Positions 19,505 to 28,015 of a DNA stretch of 64,000 nt are shown here, piece by piece (the stretch's first letter is position 1; each line of letters begins with the position of its first letter). The position numbers and the translations under genes are program-made. The notes under the pieces were generated by a model. That model worked only from the letters and a program-made list of their open reading frames with translations, did no database searches and was not told the origin of the DNA. Source of the stretch: SAR324 cluster bacterium (GTDB taxonomy: Bacteria; SAR324; NAC60-12); contig JANQJU010000020.1 in assembly GCA_028281495.1 (NCBI GenBank), positions 62,001-126,000 of the forward strand. The letters are read 5' to 3'.

Positions 19505-21241
19505 ATGGGAACAATGAAAAATCGCGCAACGCGGACTAATGTCTGCCCTCCGGCACCGTCCATTGGAAGGACCGTGTCGTCTCATCCGTTACGATATGAC
19601 TCTTTTCTCAATGATGAAGAGTATGCTCTCTATGCAACCCAAACCACAGAACGGGTTGCGGAACCTCCACCGAAACCAGAACGATCAGTAAAGACCACCA
19701 AACCGGTGACAACAGATCGGCCTCTCTCGGATTCCGAGGAAAGCGGCGACTCACTCCTCGATGACCTAGTCAATCAATACCTGAAGGAGATTAGCAAAAT
19801 TCGCTTGTTAAGCCGTGAGGAAGCTAACGAAATCGCAAAGAAATTAGAGAGTTACAAATATCAAATGGTTCATATTTTCAGTAACTCCCTAGCGATTGTC
19901 AAGTACTTGCTCGACTGGCTCCCCGTATTTGGCAACCCTGATGCAGACATCGGTTCTTATGTATCTTCCATTGATCATATGACCAATGAATTGCAAGAGG
20001 AATCGATTGTGCGCCAAGTCATTTTACAAGAACTTCAAGCAATAGACCGACTGTATCACTCACACCCAACCCCAGATTTGCCACACCGTTCTCCCTCACA
20101 GTCTGCAGATTCTCAAACACCTCCAGTCTCCCCGGTCGTCTTACAAATCTCTCCTATCATTCGACGGCTTCCACTCACCACTCGGCAGGTTCAATACTTC
20201 TACTCATTGATGCTTCGTCGCTACGAACAAATCGTAGAAATTGAAGCCAAGTTGGATCAATATCAAGGATGGTTGAAATTTTCCCCCCATCTGTTAGCGG
20301 ACTTAGAAACTTGGAAACGGCTTCCTGGAAAGCTTCAACGGTCGGCAAGGGAATCCTTTCAGCAGCAATGGAATGCAGACCCTCGAATTCTGCGACGATA
20401 TCAAGAAATTTGTCATATCTTGGAAGTACGGCTGCAACGCATTGAACAAAAACTCGGTATCCCGATTGAACAATTTAAAAATGATGTTCATCACTTACAC
20501 CGCATTCAAGCCAATGTAGAAGAATACACCAATGAATTCATTGAAGCTCATATGCACCTCGTCGTCACCATTGCACGACGTTACTGCAATCGAGGTCTTC
20601 AATTTCTGGATCTCATCCAAGAAGGCAATATTGGCCTCATCCGAGCCGTAGAATCCTTTGAATACCGACGAGGTTACAAATTTTCGACCTATGCCACCTG
20701 GTGGATCCGACAATCGATTGTGCGCTCAATTGCCGACAAAGGTCGCACGATCCGGATTCCCATTCATATGGTAGAGACCATTGCCAAACTCCAACGCGCT
20801 CGTCGCCGCTTGGTATCGTTTCTAGGACGCGAACCTAATGGTTATGAAATTGCCGAACAGACTGGCTTGACCTGGGAAAAAGTCACCGAAGCCTTATGCA
20901 TCGTGAAGGAACCGTCCTCCCTCGATTCCATGATGGAAGATGAAGAAGGGATGAGCCTGATCGAAGTGGTGGTCAACGATAACTCAGAGACTCCTGGCAG
21001 TTGGTTCAGTCAACGCAGCGATCAAGAACGAATCAATGAAGTCCTCGCCTCGTTAACCCCTCGCGAAGAAAAAGTGATCAAAATGCGCTTCGGCATCGAC
21101 TGCGATTACGACCACACTCTGGAAGAAATCGGCCAAGCTTTCAACTTGACGCGTGAACGAATTCGCCAAATCGAAGCCAAAGCGTTGAGTAAATTAGGAC
21201 ACGCCTCCCGCAGCCAAATCCTCTTGAACTGCTTGAATTGA
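19505..21241 (+). CDS. RNA polymerase sigma-70 family factor (group 1/2 type)
   Basis: A 578-aa sigma factor. Region 1.2 is at about residues 85-120 (DDLVNQYLKEISKIRLLSRE). A long nonconserved insert (120-320) lies before region 2, which shows DLIQEGNIGLIRAVESFEYRRGYKFSTYATWWIRQS-type sequence (the 2.1-2.4 signature) near 375-415. Regions 3 and 4 follow, with the region 4.2 helix-turn-helix TLEEIGQAFNLTRERIRQIE near 545. The N-terminus is a proline- and threonine-rich, poorly conserved 80-residue segment rather than a clear region 1.1, so this may be an RpoD-like alternative factor rather than the housekeeping one. The next ATG (19514) is an alternative start. Confidence 0.93.
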   Translation: MGTMKNRATRTNVCPPAPSIGRTVSSHPLRYDSFLNDEEYALYATQTTERVAEPPPKPERSVKTTKPVTTDRPLSDSEESGDSLLDDLVNQYLKEISKIRLLSREEANEIAKKLESYKYQMVHIFSNSLAIVKYLLDWLPVFGNPDADIGSYVSSIDHMTNELQEESIVRQVILQELQAIDRLYHSHPTPDLPHRSPSQSADSQTPPVSPVVLQISPIIRRLPLTTRQVQYFYSLMLRRYEQIVEIEAKLDQYQGWLKFSPHLLADLETWKRLPGKLQRSARESFQQQWNADPRILRRYQEICHILEVRLQRIEQKLGIPIEQFKNDVHHLHRIQANVEEYTNEFIEAHMHLVVTIARRYCNRGLQFLDLIQEGNIGLIRAVESFEYRRGYKFSTYATWWIRQSIVRSIADKGRTIRIPIHMVETIAKLQRARRRLVSFLGREPNGYEIAEQTGLTWEKVTEALCIVKEPSSLDSMMEDEEGMSLIEVVVNDNSETPGSWFSQRSDQERINEVLASLTPREEKVIKMRFGIDCDYDHTLEEIGQAFNLTRERIRQIEAKALSKLGHASRSQILLNCLN

Positions 21242-21491
21242 AATTTCTCGCTATTGAAATTTCTCACTAAAGGCTCTTAGGCAACACGTTGCTCTAGGCT
21301 GTTTGGGCAACACGTTGCTGAACCTCTCGTGAGCTGAAATTTCTTGCCATCTCCAATTTTTTTATAGCGAAATACAATCGAGTGGAATACCTTCCTTGGC
21401 TGAGTATCCAAACCTATGCTGAGTATCCAAACTATGCTGAGTCCATGCGATTGCATGGTGCTATCAACTTTTTTGCAATTAAGGGAGTGCT
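21242..21491. repeat. Intergenic short repeats upstream of hemL
   Basis: A 250-base gap with three kinds of repeat. GGCAACACGTTGCT occurs at 21280-21293 and 21306-21319, each with the dyad GCAAC-AC-GTTGC. GCTGAGTATCCAAAC is repeated near 21399 and 21418, with a third partial copy (GCTGAGT) near 21436. The hairpin CCATGC-GATT-GCATGG lies at 21443-21458, 33 bases before hemL. Some of this may terminate the sigma factor transcript or control hemL. Confidence 0.5.
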
Positions 21492-22775
21492 ATGAATATC
21501 AGCCGATCACGCCAAATGTTTGAACGTGCCCAAAAATCGATTCCTGGTGGCGTCAATAGTCCTGTGCGGGCATTCAAATCAGTGGACATGAATCCATTGT
21601 TCATTCGCAAAGGGAAAGGTTCCAAAATATATGATGTCGATGGCAATGCATACATCGACTATGTGGGTTCATGGGGACCTTTGATTGTAGGACATGCCAA
21701 TGAAACCGTCTTATCCGCGATTGAGGCAACCCTTCATGACGGCACCTCGTTTGGAGCACCTACTGAAAACGAAATCGTACTTGCCGAAATGGTCAAAGAT
21801 GCTGTGCCGAGCATGGAATTGGTGCGCTTGGTCAACTCCGGGACAGAGGCCACGATGGGGGCCATTCGTGCTGCCCGTGGATATACAGGACGCGACAAAA
21901 TTATCAAATTTGAAGGTTGCTATCACGGAAGTGTGGATTTCTTATTGGTGCAAGCAGGCTCTGGGGCGACCACTTTGGGCAAACCCGATTCCGCTGGGGT
22001 GCCCGCTTCCTTTGTTGAAGCGACCTTATTGGCCGAGTTCAATAACTTGGAATCGGTCCTCGACCTAGTGGACCAAAACCCACAAGAAATTGCCGCCATC
22101 ATTCTAGAACCCGTTGCAGGAAACATGGGAATGATTCCTCCGCAGCATGGCTTTCTGCAAGGTCTGCGTGATGTGTGTGACCGCGAAGGCATCCTCTTGA
22201 TATTTGACGAAGTCATGACGGGCTTTCGAGTCGACTACGGCGGTGCGCAAGCTGTCTTCAAAGTCGAACCCGATCTCAGCACTTTTGGAAAGGTCATTGG
22301 AGGAGGTTTACCCGTGGGGGCTTATGGCGGTCGGCAAGATATTATGACTCAGGTGGCTCCGGTGGGTCCGGTCTATCAAGCAGGAACTTTATCGGGAAAC
22401 CCGATCTCGGTGGCAGCTGGAATTGCCACGCTCAAAATTCTAAAGGAAGGCAATACCTATGCAGAGCTAGGACAGGCGAGTGCTTGGTTGGTGAATGAAA
22501 TCCAATCCGCGTTTGGCAAAGCAGGTATTCCAGTTCAGACACACCAAATTGGAGGCATGTTTGGTTTTTTCTTATCTGAGACACCCGTCCTTCAATATCA
22601 AGATGCCCTTCAAACCAATGCCGATTTGTTCAAGAAATTTTTTCGTAATATGCTCAGCAACGGGGTGTATCTTGCCCCTTCCGCGTTTGAATCTCTATTT
22701 CTTTCCACAGCTCATACGGAAGCCGATCTGGAACAAACTGCCGAGGCCATCCGGCAATCCTTGCAAGCCTTATAA
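21492..22775 (+). CDS. hemL: Glutamate-1-semialdehyde 2,1-aminomutase HemL
   Basis: Converts glutamate-1-semialdehyde to 5-aminolevulinate, the C5 route to heme and other tetrapyrroles, in the cytoplasm. At 427 aa it is the normal length. PLP-dependent class III features: NSGTEATMGAIRAARG (residues 115-130), YHGSVD, IFDEVMTGFRV and the PLP lysine Lys267 in FGKVIGGGLPVGAYGG. The IPGGVNSPVRAF opening is diagnostic. GGGAG lies just before the start. It is convergent with the DUF4175-like gene, with an eight-base gap. It supplies heme for the cytochromes in this window. Confidence 0.97.
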   Translation: MNISRSRQMFERAQKSIPGGVNSPVRAFKSVDMNPLFIRKGKGSKIYDVDGNAYIDYVGSWGPLIVGHANETVLSAIEATLHDGTSFGAPTENEIVLAEMVKDAVPSMELVRLVNSGTEATMGAIRAARGYTGRDKIIKFEGCYHGSVDFLLVQAGSGATTLGKPDSAGVPASFVEATLLAEFNNLESVLDLVDQNPQEIAAIILEPVAGNMGMIPPQHGFLQGLRDVCDREGILLIFDEVMTGFRVDYGGAQAVFKVEPDLSTFGKVIGGGLPVGAYGGRQDIMTQVAPVGPVYQAGTLSGNPISVAAGIATLKILKEGNTYAELGQASAWLVNEIQSAFGKAGIPVQTHQIGGMFGFFLSETPVLQYQDALQTNADLFKKFFRNMLSNGVYLAPSAFESLFLSTAHTEADLEQTAEAIRQSLQAL

Positions 22776-22783
22776 TCCCCCTT

Positions 22784-24214
22784 CTAGAGGAGGTCTGGCT
22801 CAGGACGTCCAGCAAAACGAGCACGTTTTTGTTGATAGAAGTGCAGCTGCAATTCCAACTCTGAGAAGAGCAGTTGCCGGAGTTCATCACTCAAAAGCTG
22901 ATCTCGTTCCGAATCCTCGCGGAGTTGATTCAACTCCGCAAGAATTTCATCTTCTTTGAGACTCGTATCTTTCACGATTTTACGATCCAGCAACGACAAC
23001 AGATTGCCCAGTTCCGCATCCAGACGCCATAGCCGCTCTACGATATCTTCATGGTAAGCTTTGATATCTTCGATAGTAAACGTGAATGGTTCGGATTTCG
23101 TGATATTGGGGCCATACAGCGTGTCATTATCGCTCGCCTCGATCCAGGCCGTGACTTTGTCGCCTTTACGTAAATGGGTTGGCCCCAGCTCCCACGGATA
23201 AGTTTCTGAATATTCTCGAAATTGCCCCTCGAAAGACTGGATGATTTCTTGCTGCTCAGCCTTACCCTCCGCTTGGTAGTGGAGCGTGATGGTTTGTAAT
23301 CCGTAATCGTCCGTCGCGGTGAGCGCGATCGACAAACTAGAATTAGAAAAAATCGGGTTTTGATCAGGCCACTCCACAAACAATTGAGGAGCGGCATCTT
23401 TGATCACTTCAATTTCGTGAGTCACCACTTGACCATCCCATGCCAAATATAATGTCCCCGAATGCTGCGGACTCAACGAAGCAATCCACCGATCCTGGCG
23501 TTGCAACCACCGTAAACTTTTGCGTTCTTGGTTGACCTCATACACGCTTTCTTGTTGCACATCTTCTGGCAAGTCCGCCTGATTGAGATAGATTTCCAGG
23601 CGACTCCCACGAGGCAATTGGAGCTGAGCCGCTAAATTCTCAAACACCTCCGGTGCTTTTCGCATGTAAGCAGGGTACAACACTCGATACGAACGATGAT
23701 CCGGTGCAGGAGGCGTTTTCGGAACAAGTACTGCTAACGGATCTTGAGGCAACTGAGGAAGAAAGACTCCTAACGTCACTAGGCTGGATATGATAACTAT
23801 CGCTCCTATCATTGCCGCAACAAATGGAACATAAAGAGTCAAGGGTTGTTGCAGCAATTCGTTTTGTAAATGAGCAAGATGGCGTTGCTGAAAATATGCG
23901 GTCGTGGAAGAGACGGGTTCCTCAGAAAAACCCAAGGCAATGTGAATCGTTTCAGCTAACTTGGGATTGTGGCGATACAACCGAGCCAGCGCTTTTTTAG
24001 GAGTCGCATATAAGCGTCCCCACTCACTACACAAGAGTAACAAAAGCACAGTTTTGAGAAGAATATAAGGCCACGAAAAGGCCGCAGGGGCGAGAGCTAT
24101 TGAGATAGCCATCACGGCACCGGATACGCCAAATGCCTTAAGCATTTCGGCACGGTGTATCCGGAGTCGGTAGCGACGAAAATCCCGCTGGAATTGAGAG
24201 GAAATGGTAGACAT
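22784..24214 (-). CDS. DUF4175-like membrane protein
   Basis: A 476-aa protein. It has two hydrophobic segments near residues 28-60 and a further span at about 132-157, then a large extracytoplasmic region of beta-rich sequence (YRVLYPAYMRKAPE; ATDDYGLQTITLHY; PWELGPTHLRKGDKVTAW) and a helical C-terminus (DIVERLWRLDAELGNLLSLL). This order matches DUF4175-type proteins, although those usually carry a longer Gln-rich tail that is missing here. Function unknown; such genes often sit with MoxR/BatA-type loci, which are not seen here. Confidence 0.6.
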   Translation of the reverse strand: MSTISSQFQRDFRRYRLRIHRAEMLKAFGVSGAVMAISIALAPAAFSWPYILLKTVLLLLLCSEWGRLYATPKKALARLYRHNPKLAETIHIALGFSEEPVSSTTAYFQQRHLAHLQNELLQQPLTLYVPFVAAMIGAIVIISSLVTLGVFLPQLPQDPLAVLVPKTPPAPDHRSYRVLYPAYMRKAPEVFENLAAQLQLPRGSRLEIYLNQADLPEDVQQESVYEVNQERKSLRWLQRQDRWIASLSPQHSGTLYLAWDGQVVTHEIEVIKDAAPQLFVEWPDQNPIFSNSSLSIALTATDDYGLQTITLHYQAEGKAEQQEIIQSFEGQFREYSETYPWELGPTHLRKGDKVTAWIEASDNDTLYGPNITKSEPFTFTIEDIKAYHEDIVERLWRLDAELGNLLSLLDRKIVKDTSLKEDEILAELNQLREDSERDQLLSDELRQLLFSELELQLHFYQQKRARFAGRPEPDLL

Positions 24215-24254
24215 GTGCGTCGTTTGATGGAGCCACCAAAAGTCTGACGCAACC

Positions 24255-24479
24255 TCAGTTTAATAACATAGGTTTGTCTACGATATCTGCCAAGTCGTCT
24301 AACATTTTGGCAAACACATGAGTCGCATAAGTTACTTTGGTGTCATTATCTAGGAAGCTAGTTTCTAAGGAATCAGCCAAATCAGAAATTGCCGAAGCGA
24401 TTTGTTGTTCGAAACGATCACTGTTGTCAAATCCAATCATGGACTGTAGTCGTTCGATCTTTTGTTCTACCTGAGTCAT
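24255..24479 (-). CDS. Small hypothetical acidic helical protein
   Basis: A 74-aa protein starting at ATG 24479 (MTQVEQKIERLQSMIG), with TTGGAG eight bases upstream. An in-frame extension to 24524 is possible but has no ribosome site. The sequence is acidic and predicted all-helical (QQIASAISDLADSLETSF; HVFAKMLDDLADIVD), with no signal or membrane span. It lies 40 bases upstream of the DUF4175-like gene in the same direction. No family recognised. Confidence 0.55.
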   Translation of the reverse strand: MTQVEQKIERLQSMIGFDNSDRFEQQIASAISDLADSLETSFLDNDTKVTYATHVFAKMLDDLADIVDKPMLLN

Positions 24480-24545
24480 AGTTAAACTCCAAGTTAAAGA
24501 TGGTTGAATCAAGGGAAATAACACTTTAATTTTATTCAGAATTTT

Positions 24546-24623
24546 TCAATACCCTTTCGAGCGCCTACCTCCCTTTTCGGCAGTGGCTCCCAAAACTTGA
24601 GCATCTTTTAAAATTTTCTCCAT
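24546..24623 (-). CDS. Mini-ORF from a duplicated gene end
   Basis: Twenty-five codons (MEKILKDAQVLGATAEKGGR and onward) whose ATG overlaps the stop of the upstream hypothetical gene as TGATG. The DNA is a diverged copy of the last part of that upstream gene, 74 bp away (compare SAQVLKAIAEKG with DAQVLGATAEKG). It is probably a duplication by-product rather than a functional gene, but translational coupling is possible. Confidence 0.3.
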   Translation of the reverse strand: MEKILKDAQVLGATAEKGGRRSKGY

Positions 24624-24700
24624 CACCTCATTGAGGGGCTACTTCCCTTTTCGGCAATCGCTTTCAAAACTTGAGCGCTTTTTTGAAATTTCTTTATTTT
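24565..24700 (-). repeat. Imperfect 74-bp tandem duplication
   Basis: The segment around CCCTTTTCGGCAATCGCTTT (from 24645) recurs, diverged, as CCCTTTTCGGCAGTGGCTCC (from 24571), with the downstream ACTTGAGC and T-rich stretch conserved in both. The offset is 74 bases, so the second copy is out of frame with the first. Confidence 0.75.
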
Positions 24701-25020
24701 CTTGGAGGGGCTCACCCATGAGCCATGAGGCTCGTCTTGCTGAAGTGAATTCAAAGCCAAAGAATCTTCATAGTTTTTGGCTTTTTGAGAAGTCAGTTTG
24801 AGCTTGTCAACCAAGATCCGTGAAAACCAACGATAAAAGATATGATGCAGTTCATGAGAGGCATCATCTTGAATTCCATGGAGCAGCTCTGACGAAATCA
24901 TGATCACGTCTAAAAAATAATCACTAAGGCGAGTAGCTTTCCTAGCATCTCATCGGAAACATGTTCGAAATAACGGGATTTCCGCAGATGTTCGTAGATG
25001 CGTTGTTTGAGAGTCTGCAT
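24623..25020 (-). pseudogene. Hypothetical gene split by a frameshift at a T6 run
   Basis: Two abutting open frames look like one protein. The first starts at ATG 25020 (AAGGA upstream) and reads MQTLKQRIYEHLRKSRYFEH through KLLALVIIF, then TAG at 24910-24912. The second runs from 24907 (GTG) to 24623 and reads MISSELLHGIQDDASHELHH and onward for 94 codons. Adding one T to the TTTTTT run at 24912-24917 (minus strand) joins them as ...LALVIIFLDVIMISSEL. Either a one-base deletion, an assembly error or a -1 programmed slip explains this. The full protein would be about 132 aa, helical and of unknown family. Confidence 0.6.
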
Positions 25021-25137
25021 TAAGCTTCCTTTGGAAACGGTTGCTAAACTTAATCTTTTTTAACCAGCGATTTATAGAACCATATGAAATAGAAAACAAA
25101 CATATAGACAACAAAAAGACAACATAAATTAAAATTC

Positions 25138-25272
25138 CTAGCTAGGAAAAAATGTGCCTGTTGCTCCTTTTTCTCTAGTGACGATCTTCATGACACCCGG
25201 AGTGATCCCTTGAATTTCCCGCCCTGCACAAAATTTCTTAGCACGATGGACGGACTCGCCCCAACCTTGCAT
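25138..25272 (-). CDS. Possible small ORF or gene remnant
   Basis: Forty-four codons starting MQGWGESVHRAKKFC and containing GREIQGITPGVMKIV. The same frame stays open upstream past the ATG without a better start, into the start of the opposite-strand secreted-protein gene. The composition looks protein-like, but no ribosome site is seen. It may be the 3' remnant of a lost gene. Confidence 0.25.
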   Translation of the reverse strand: MQGWGESVHRAKKFCAGREIQGITPGVMKIVTREKGATGTFFPS

Positions 25273-25325
25273 TACCCAAGGAACGCATTTTTGTGTCTTT
25301 TGAAACTCCCGTTGATGGATGGGTG

Positions 25326-26420
25326 ATGCGACATGTTTTTTTTCAAATTTTCATTCTTTTAATCCTCTGCTTTAGCTCACCACTTGGTGTGTGGGCGCAG
25401 GATGCAGAACCTGATGAAGAGGCTCAAACTACGGAGGCCGAAGCCACAGATGCTGAAGCCACAGAAACACAGCCAGACGCCGACACCGAAACGGAAGATC
25501 CAACCGATGCACCTGATGTGGAAGGCAGTGGGGGTTCTGGTGGGGCAGTCACCACTGTGTTTTACGAGATGGCGGCCGAAGACCAAAAATCGAAAACCAA
25601 CATTTCAGGAACGGAAACCGAAAAGCTCGATCAACAGAGCAACCAAGCCACCTTGCAATTGACTTGGGAGTATCAACCCTTTGAGGTGGAGGGCACTTTG
25701 ATACAACGAGACCTGAAGCAAGATACCGAATCGGTCGAGCTGGAAGATATTTTCCGTAATCAAAAGCTCAGTGCAACCGCGTCTTTTGGCATTTTCGTCG
25801 TGGCCTTGGTGACCGAAAAGACGCGAAACAATACCGATTTCCAAGCTACCGACGCTTTTGATTTTAAAGAAGAGGTGGAAGACGATGTGCCACTTCAAGT
25901 CGGCGTGGGTCTGCAATTGGGGTTATGGACGTTTGTGGTGCGGCAAGGCAATCGACAAACACGATTGCGATTTGATTTTGAAGACACCCGCATCGCCAGT
26001 GAAAAATATGAATACGATTTCACCGCTTATAACCTCATCAAGAAACGCGAGAAAGAAGGGTTTTTCTTTGAAATTGATGCCGAGTTGCAAAGTTTTCCGG
26101 CCGTCGATGGTGACCAAAATGACCTCGAACCTACCACGAGTGAACGTTACGAAATCGCGATTGGCTATGTGGATCTGTTGAGCGTGGGACAAGTTCACCA
26201 AAAAGTCGTTCGAGAGATCAACGAGCTGAGTCAACTGGATCAGATTTCACGAACCGTGTTCGTGAATTTCGATTTGGACGAACAGTTTTCTTTGGGTCTC
26301 TCCCAAACAACGGCCAAAGACACTCGTAAGTTCACATTCACGGATGACGTGAATACCACCCTTCGCACTCGAACCAACCTACTCGGATTAACTGCCACCT
26401 TTCGCTTTGGGGCCTTATGA
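25326..26420 (+). CDS. Exported beta-rich protein with acidic N-terminal linker (outer-membrane type)
   Basis: A 364-aa protein from ATG 25326, which gives a clean signal peptide (MRHVFFQIFILLILCFSSPL, cleavage near WAQ); an in-frame start at 25293 would add 11 residues before it. The next 60 residues are low-complexity Glu/Asp/Thr/Ala with a glycine hinge (GSGGSGG). The remainder alternates polar and hydrophobic residues in beta-hairpin fashion and ends LTATFRFGAL, like an outer-membrane barrel. Its stop overlaps the next gene as ATGA. No family recognised. It forms an operon with the next two genes. Confidence 0.6.
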   Translation: MRHVFFQIFILLILCFSSPLGVWAQDAEPDEEAQTTEAEATDAEATETQPDADTETEDPTDAPDVEGSGGSGGAVTTVFYEMAAEDQKSKTNISGTETEKLDQQSNQATLQLTWEYQPFEVEGTLIQRDLKQDTESVELEDIFRNQKLSATASFGIFVVALVTEKTRNNTDFQATDAFDFKEEVEDDVPLQVGVGLQLGLWTFVVRQGNRQTRLRFDFEDTRIASEKYEYDFTAYNLIKKREKEGFFFEIDAELQSFPAVDGDQNDLEPTTSERYEIAIGYVDLLSVGQVHQKVVREINELSQLDQISRTVFVNFDLDEQFSLGLSQTTAKDTRKFTFTDDVNTTLRTRTNLLGLTATFRFGAL

Positions 26421-27184
26421 AACGATGGATGCTGGCCATATTGCTTTTATGTTGGTGGGTTCCGTTCACCGCTGCCCAAGAGGCAGAAGAAGACACCGAC
26501 GCAGAAGACCCGACGGAGGAAATCGCTGCTGAACAAGCAGAAGGAAGCGCTGTGAGTGGGAGTTCTGGTGATTCCGACGGTATTTTTTTCTATGGAGGCT
26601 ACATGCTGCATAACCTGTCGCTCGACGACGGTTACGGCGAGTTTCTCAAAGAACGCTATGGGGTCGAACAATTGACTTTACAGGGGTATTTTTTGGAAGG
26701 CGTGTTCATGATTGGTCCCATTCTGGGAATCGGATTGGAGCTGACTCAGTTGCAAACTGAATTCGAATACAACACGCTCAATGATGGGTCTGAAACCGGA
26801 GAATTAGAACTGAATCAAACGATTTTTAAGCTCTACGCTTTTTTGTGGGAGCGCGATTTGGTGGCTGTTTTTGGTTTAGGAACCTCCAACGTCGAGCGCG
26901 ATTTGGCAGGATTCGGGGACGTCAATATCGTGACCACCAACTTGGATGACAATACGGGCAAAAAAAAGGTTTCCACCGATAGCACCGTCCTGATGACAGA
27001 ACTCCGTTACCGTGTGTTCGGAGACTTCGTGCGTGCTGAAGTCGGGCTACGCTGGAGCAGTAGCTCTCATGACATCGATGAAGGCGATGCCCGCCCCGCT
27101 TACAACGACCGCCTTACCCCTACAAGTACTGATTTTCAAGTAGGCGGACTCGGTTACTTCGTTTCCCTTGGAGTGGAGTTTTAA
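26417..27184 (+). CDS. Outer-membrane beta-barrel-like protein
   Basis: A 255-aa protein with a signal peptide (MKRWMLAILLLCWWVPFTAA, then QEAEED), a 40-residue acidic Glu/Asp/Ala linker and a glycine/serine hinge, as in the preceding protein. The body is predicted beta strands (IFFYGGYMLHNLSLDD; YFVSLGVEF), and the chain ends in Phe, the classical BamA-recognised C-terminal residue of outer-membrane barrels. It is translationally coupled to the upstream gene by ATGA. The shared layout suggests the two are distant paralogues or partners. Function unknown. Confidence 0.65.
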   Translation: MKRWMLAILLLCWWVPFTAAQEAEEDTDAEDPTEEIAAEQAEGSAVSGSSGDSDGIFFYGGYMLHNLSLDDGYGEFLKERYGVEQLTLQGYFLEGVFMIGPILGIGLELTQLQTEFEYNTLNDGSETGELELNQTIFKLYAFLWERDLVAVFGLGTSNVERDLAGFGDVNIVTTNLDDNTGKKKVSTDSTVLMTELRYRVFGDFVRAEVGLRWSSSSHDIDEGDARPAYNDRLTPTSTDFQVGGLGYFVSLGVEF

Positions 27185-27185
27185 G

Positions 27186-27986
27186 ATGAAAGCAAGTCGG
27201 ATTATTGTATGCCTCATGCTCATATTCACCCTCTTGAGTTGTTCTCAAGAATCGGAAACCACCGATGCCGAAGACTTCTTCCCTTTTGCTGGAAGTGGTC
27301 TCGTGTTGCGATGGAATGCTGGTTCTACCATCCGGGTGTTGCTTCAGTCTGATAGTGAAGTGACCACCACCGGTTATAGCTCTGAATTTCGCACCGCATT
27401 CATGGAAGGGGTGGCAGCATGGGACTCTACCTTACAAGGCTTTGGAATTTCCATCACCTATGTCACCTCAGGTCAAAACGATATCTCCGTTGTGTGGAAT
27501 TCAGATCTAGGATCCGCCTTAGGAATCGCTTTTGTCAATACTGCCTCAGACCCTTCCCGTTTCATCTTAATGGCCACTCAATTTGATGGAGAGCAGCTTT
27601 CTGCGGATACCGTTCGTGCCGTCGCTATTCATGAAATGGGTCACATGTTGGGATTGTTCAGCCACAGCTTCGACCCAGCAGACATCATGTATCCGATCTT
27701 GAATTCGAGTACCTTGACCAATCGGGATACCGGTACGATGCAGAAAGTTTACACCATAGACCCTGATGTGAATCTATCTACGCTGACCTCCAATTCGGGT
27801 GACTTGAGTAGCATTACCAGTATCACTGGAGACGCTCTCACACCTGGTATTGTATTCGAAGATGACCTGATCGATATCATCATTTTTTGCAAGACCTACC
27901 CACAGCATCTCGCTCACCTCAACCGGCCAGCTCCAGTTCGCCACGGAAATCGTTTCGTTTGGCAGGTACCTTGGTATCGTCAATAA
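27186..27986 (+). CDS. Matrixin-type (M10) metalloprotease lipoprotein, probably frameshifted at its C-terminus
   Basis: A 266-aa protein starting at 27186, one base after the upstream stop. Lipobox TLLSC gives Cys19. The metzincin zinc motif HExxHxxGxxH is complete (HEMGHMLGLFSH), followed by the Met-turn in DIMYP, so it should be an active secreted, lipid-anchored protease. After the T6 run at 27883-27888 the sequence becomes untypical. Removing one T continues it as ARPTHSISLTSTGQLQFATE and ends at 28003-28005. It is the third gene of an apparent operon with two outer-membrane-type proteins, which may be its substrates or partners (inference). Confidence 0.8.
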   Translation: MKASRIIVCLMLIFTLLSCSQESETTDAEDFFPFAGSGLVLRWNAGSTIRVLLQSDSEVTTTGYSSEFRTAFMEGVAAWDSTLQGFGISITYVTSGQNDISVVWNSDLGSALGIAFVNTASDPSRFILMATQFDGEQLSADTVRAVAIHEMGHMLGLFSHSFDPADIMYPILNSSTLTNRDTGTMQKVYTIDPDVNLSTLTSNSGDLSSITSITGDALTPGIVFEDDLIDIIIFCKTYPQHLAHLNRPAPVRHGNRFVWQVPWYRQ

Positions 27987-28015
27987 AATTTCGAGGTTAT
28001 TCTAGGGTTTCGACA

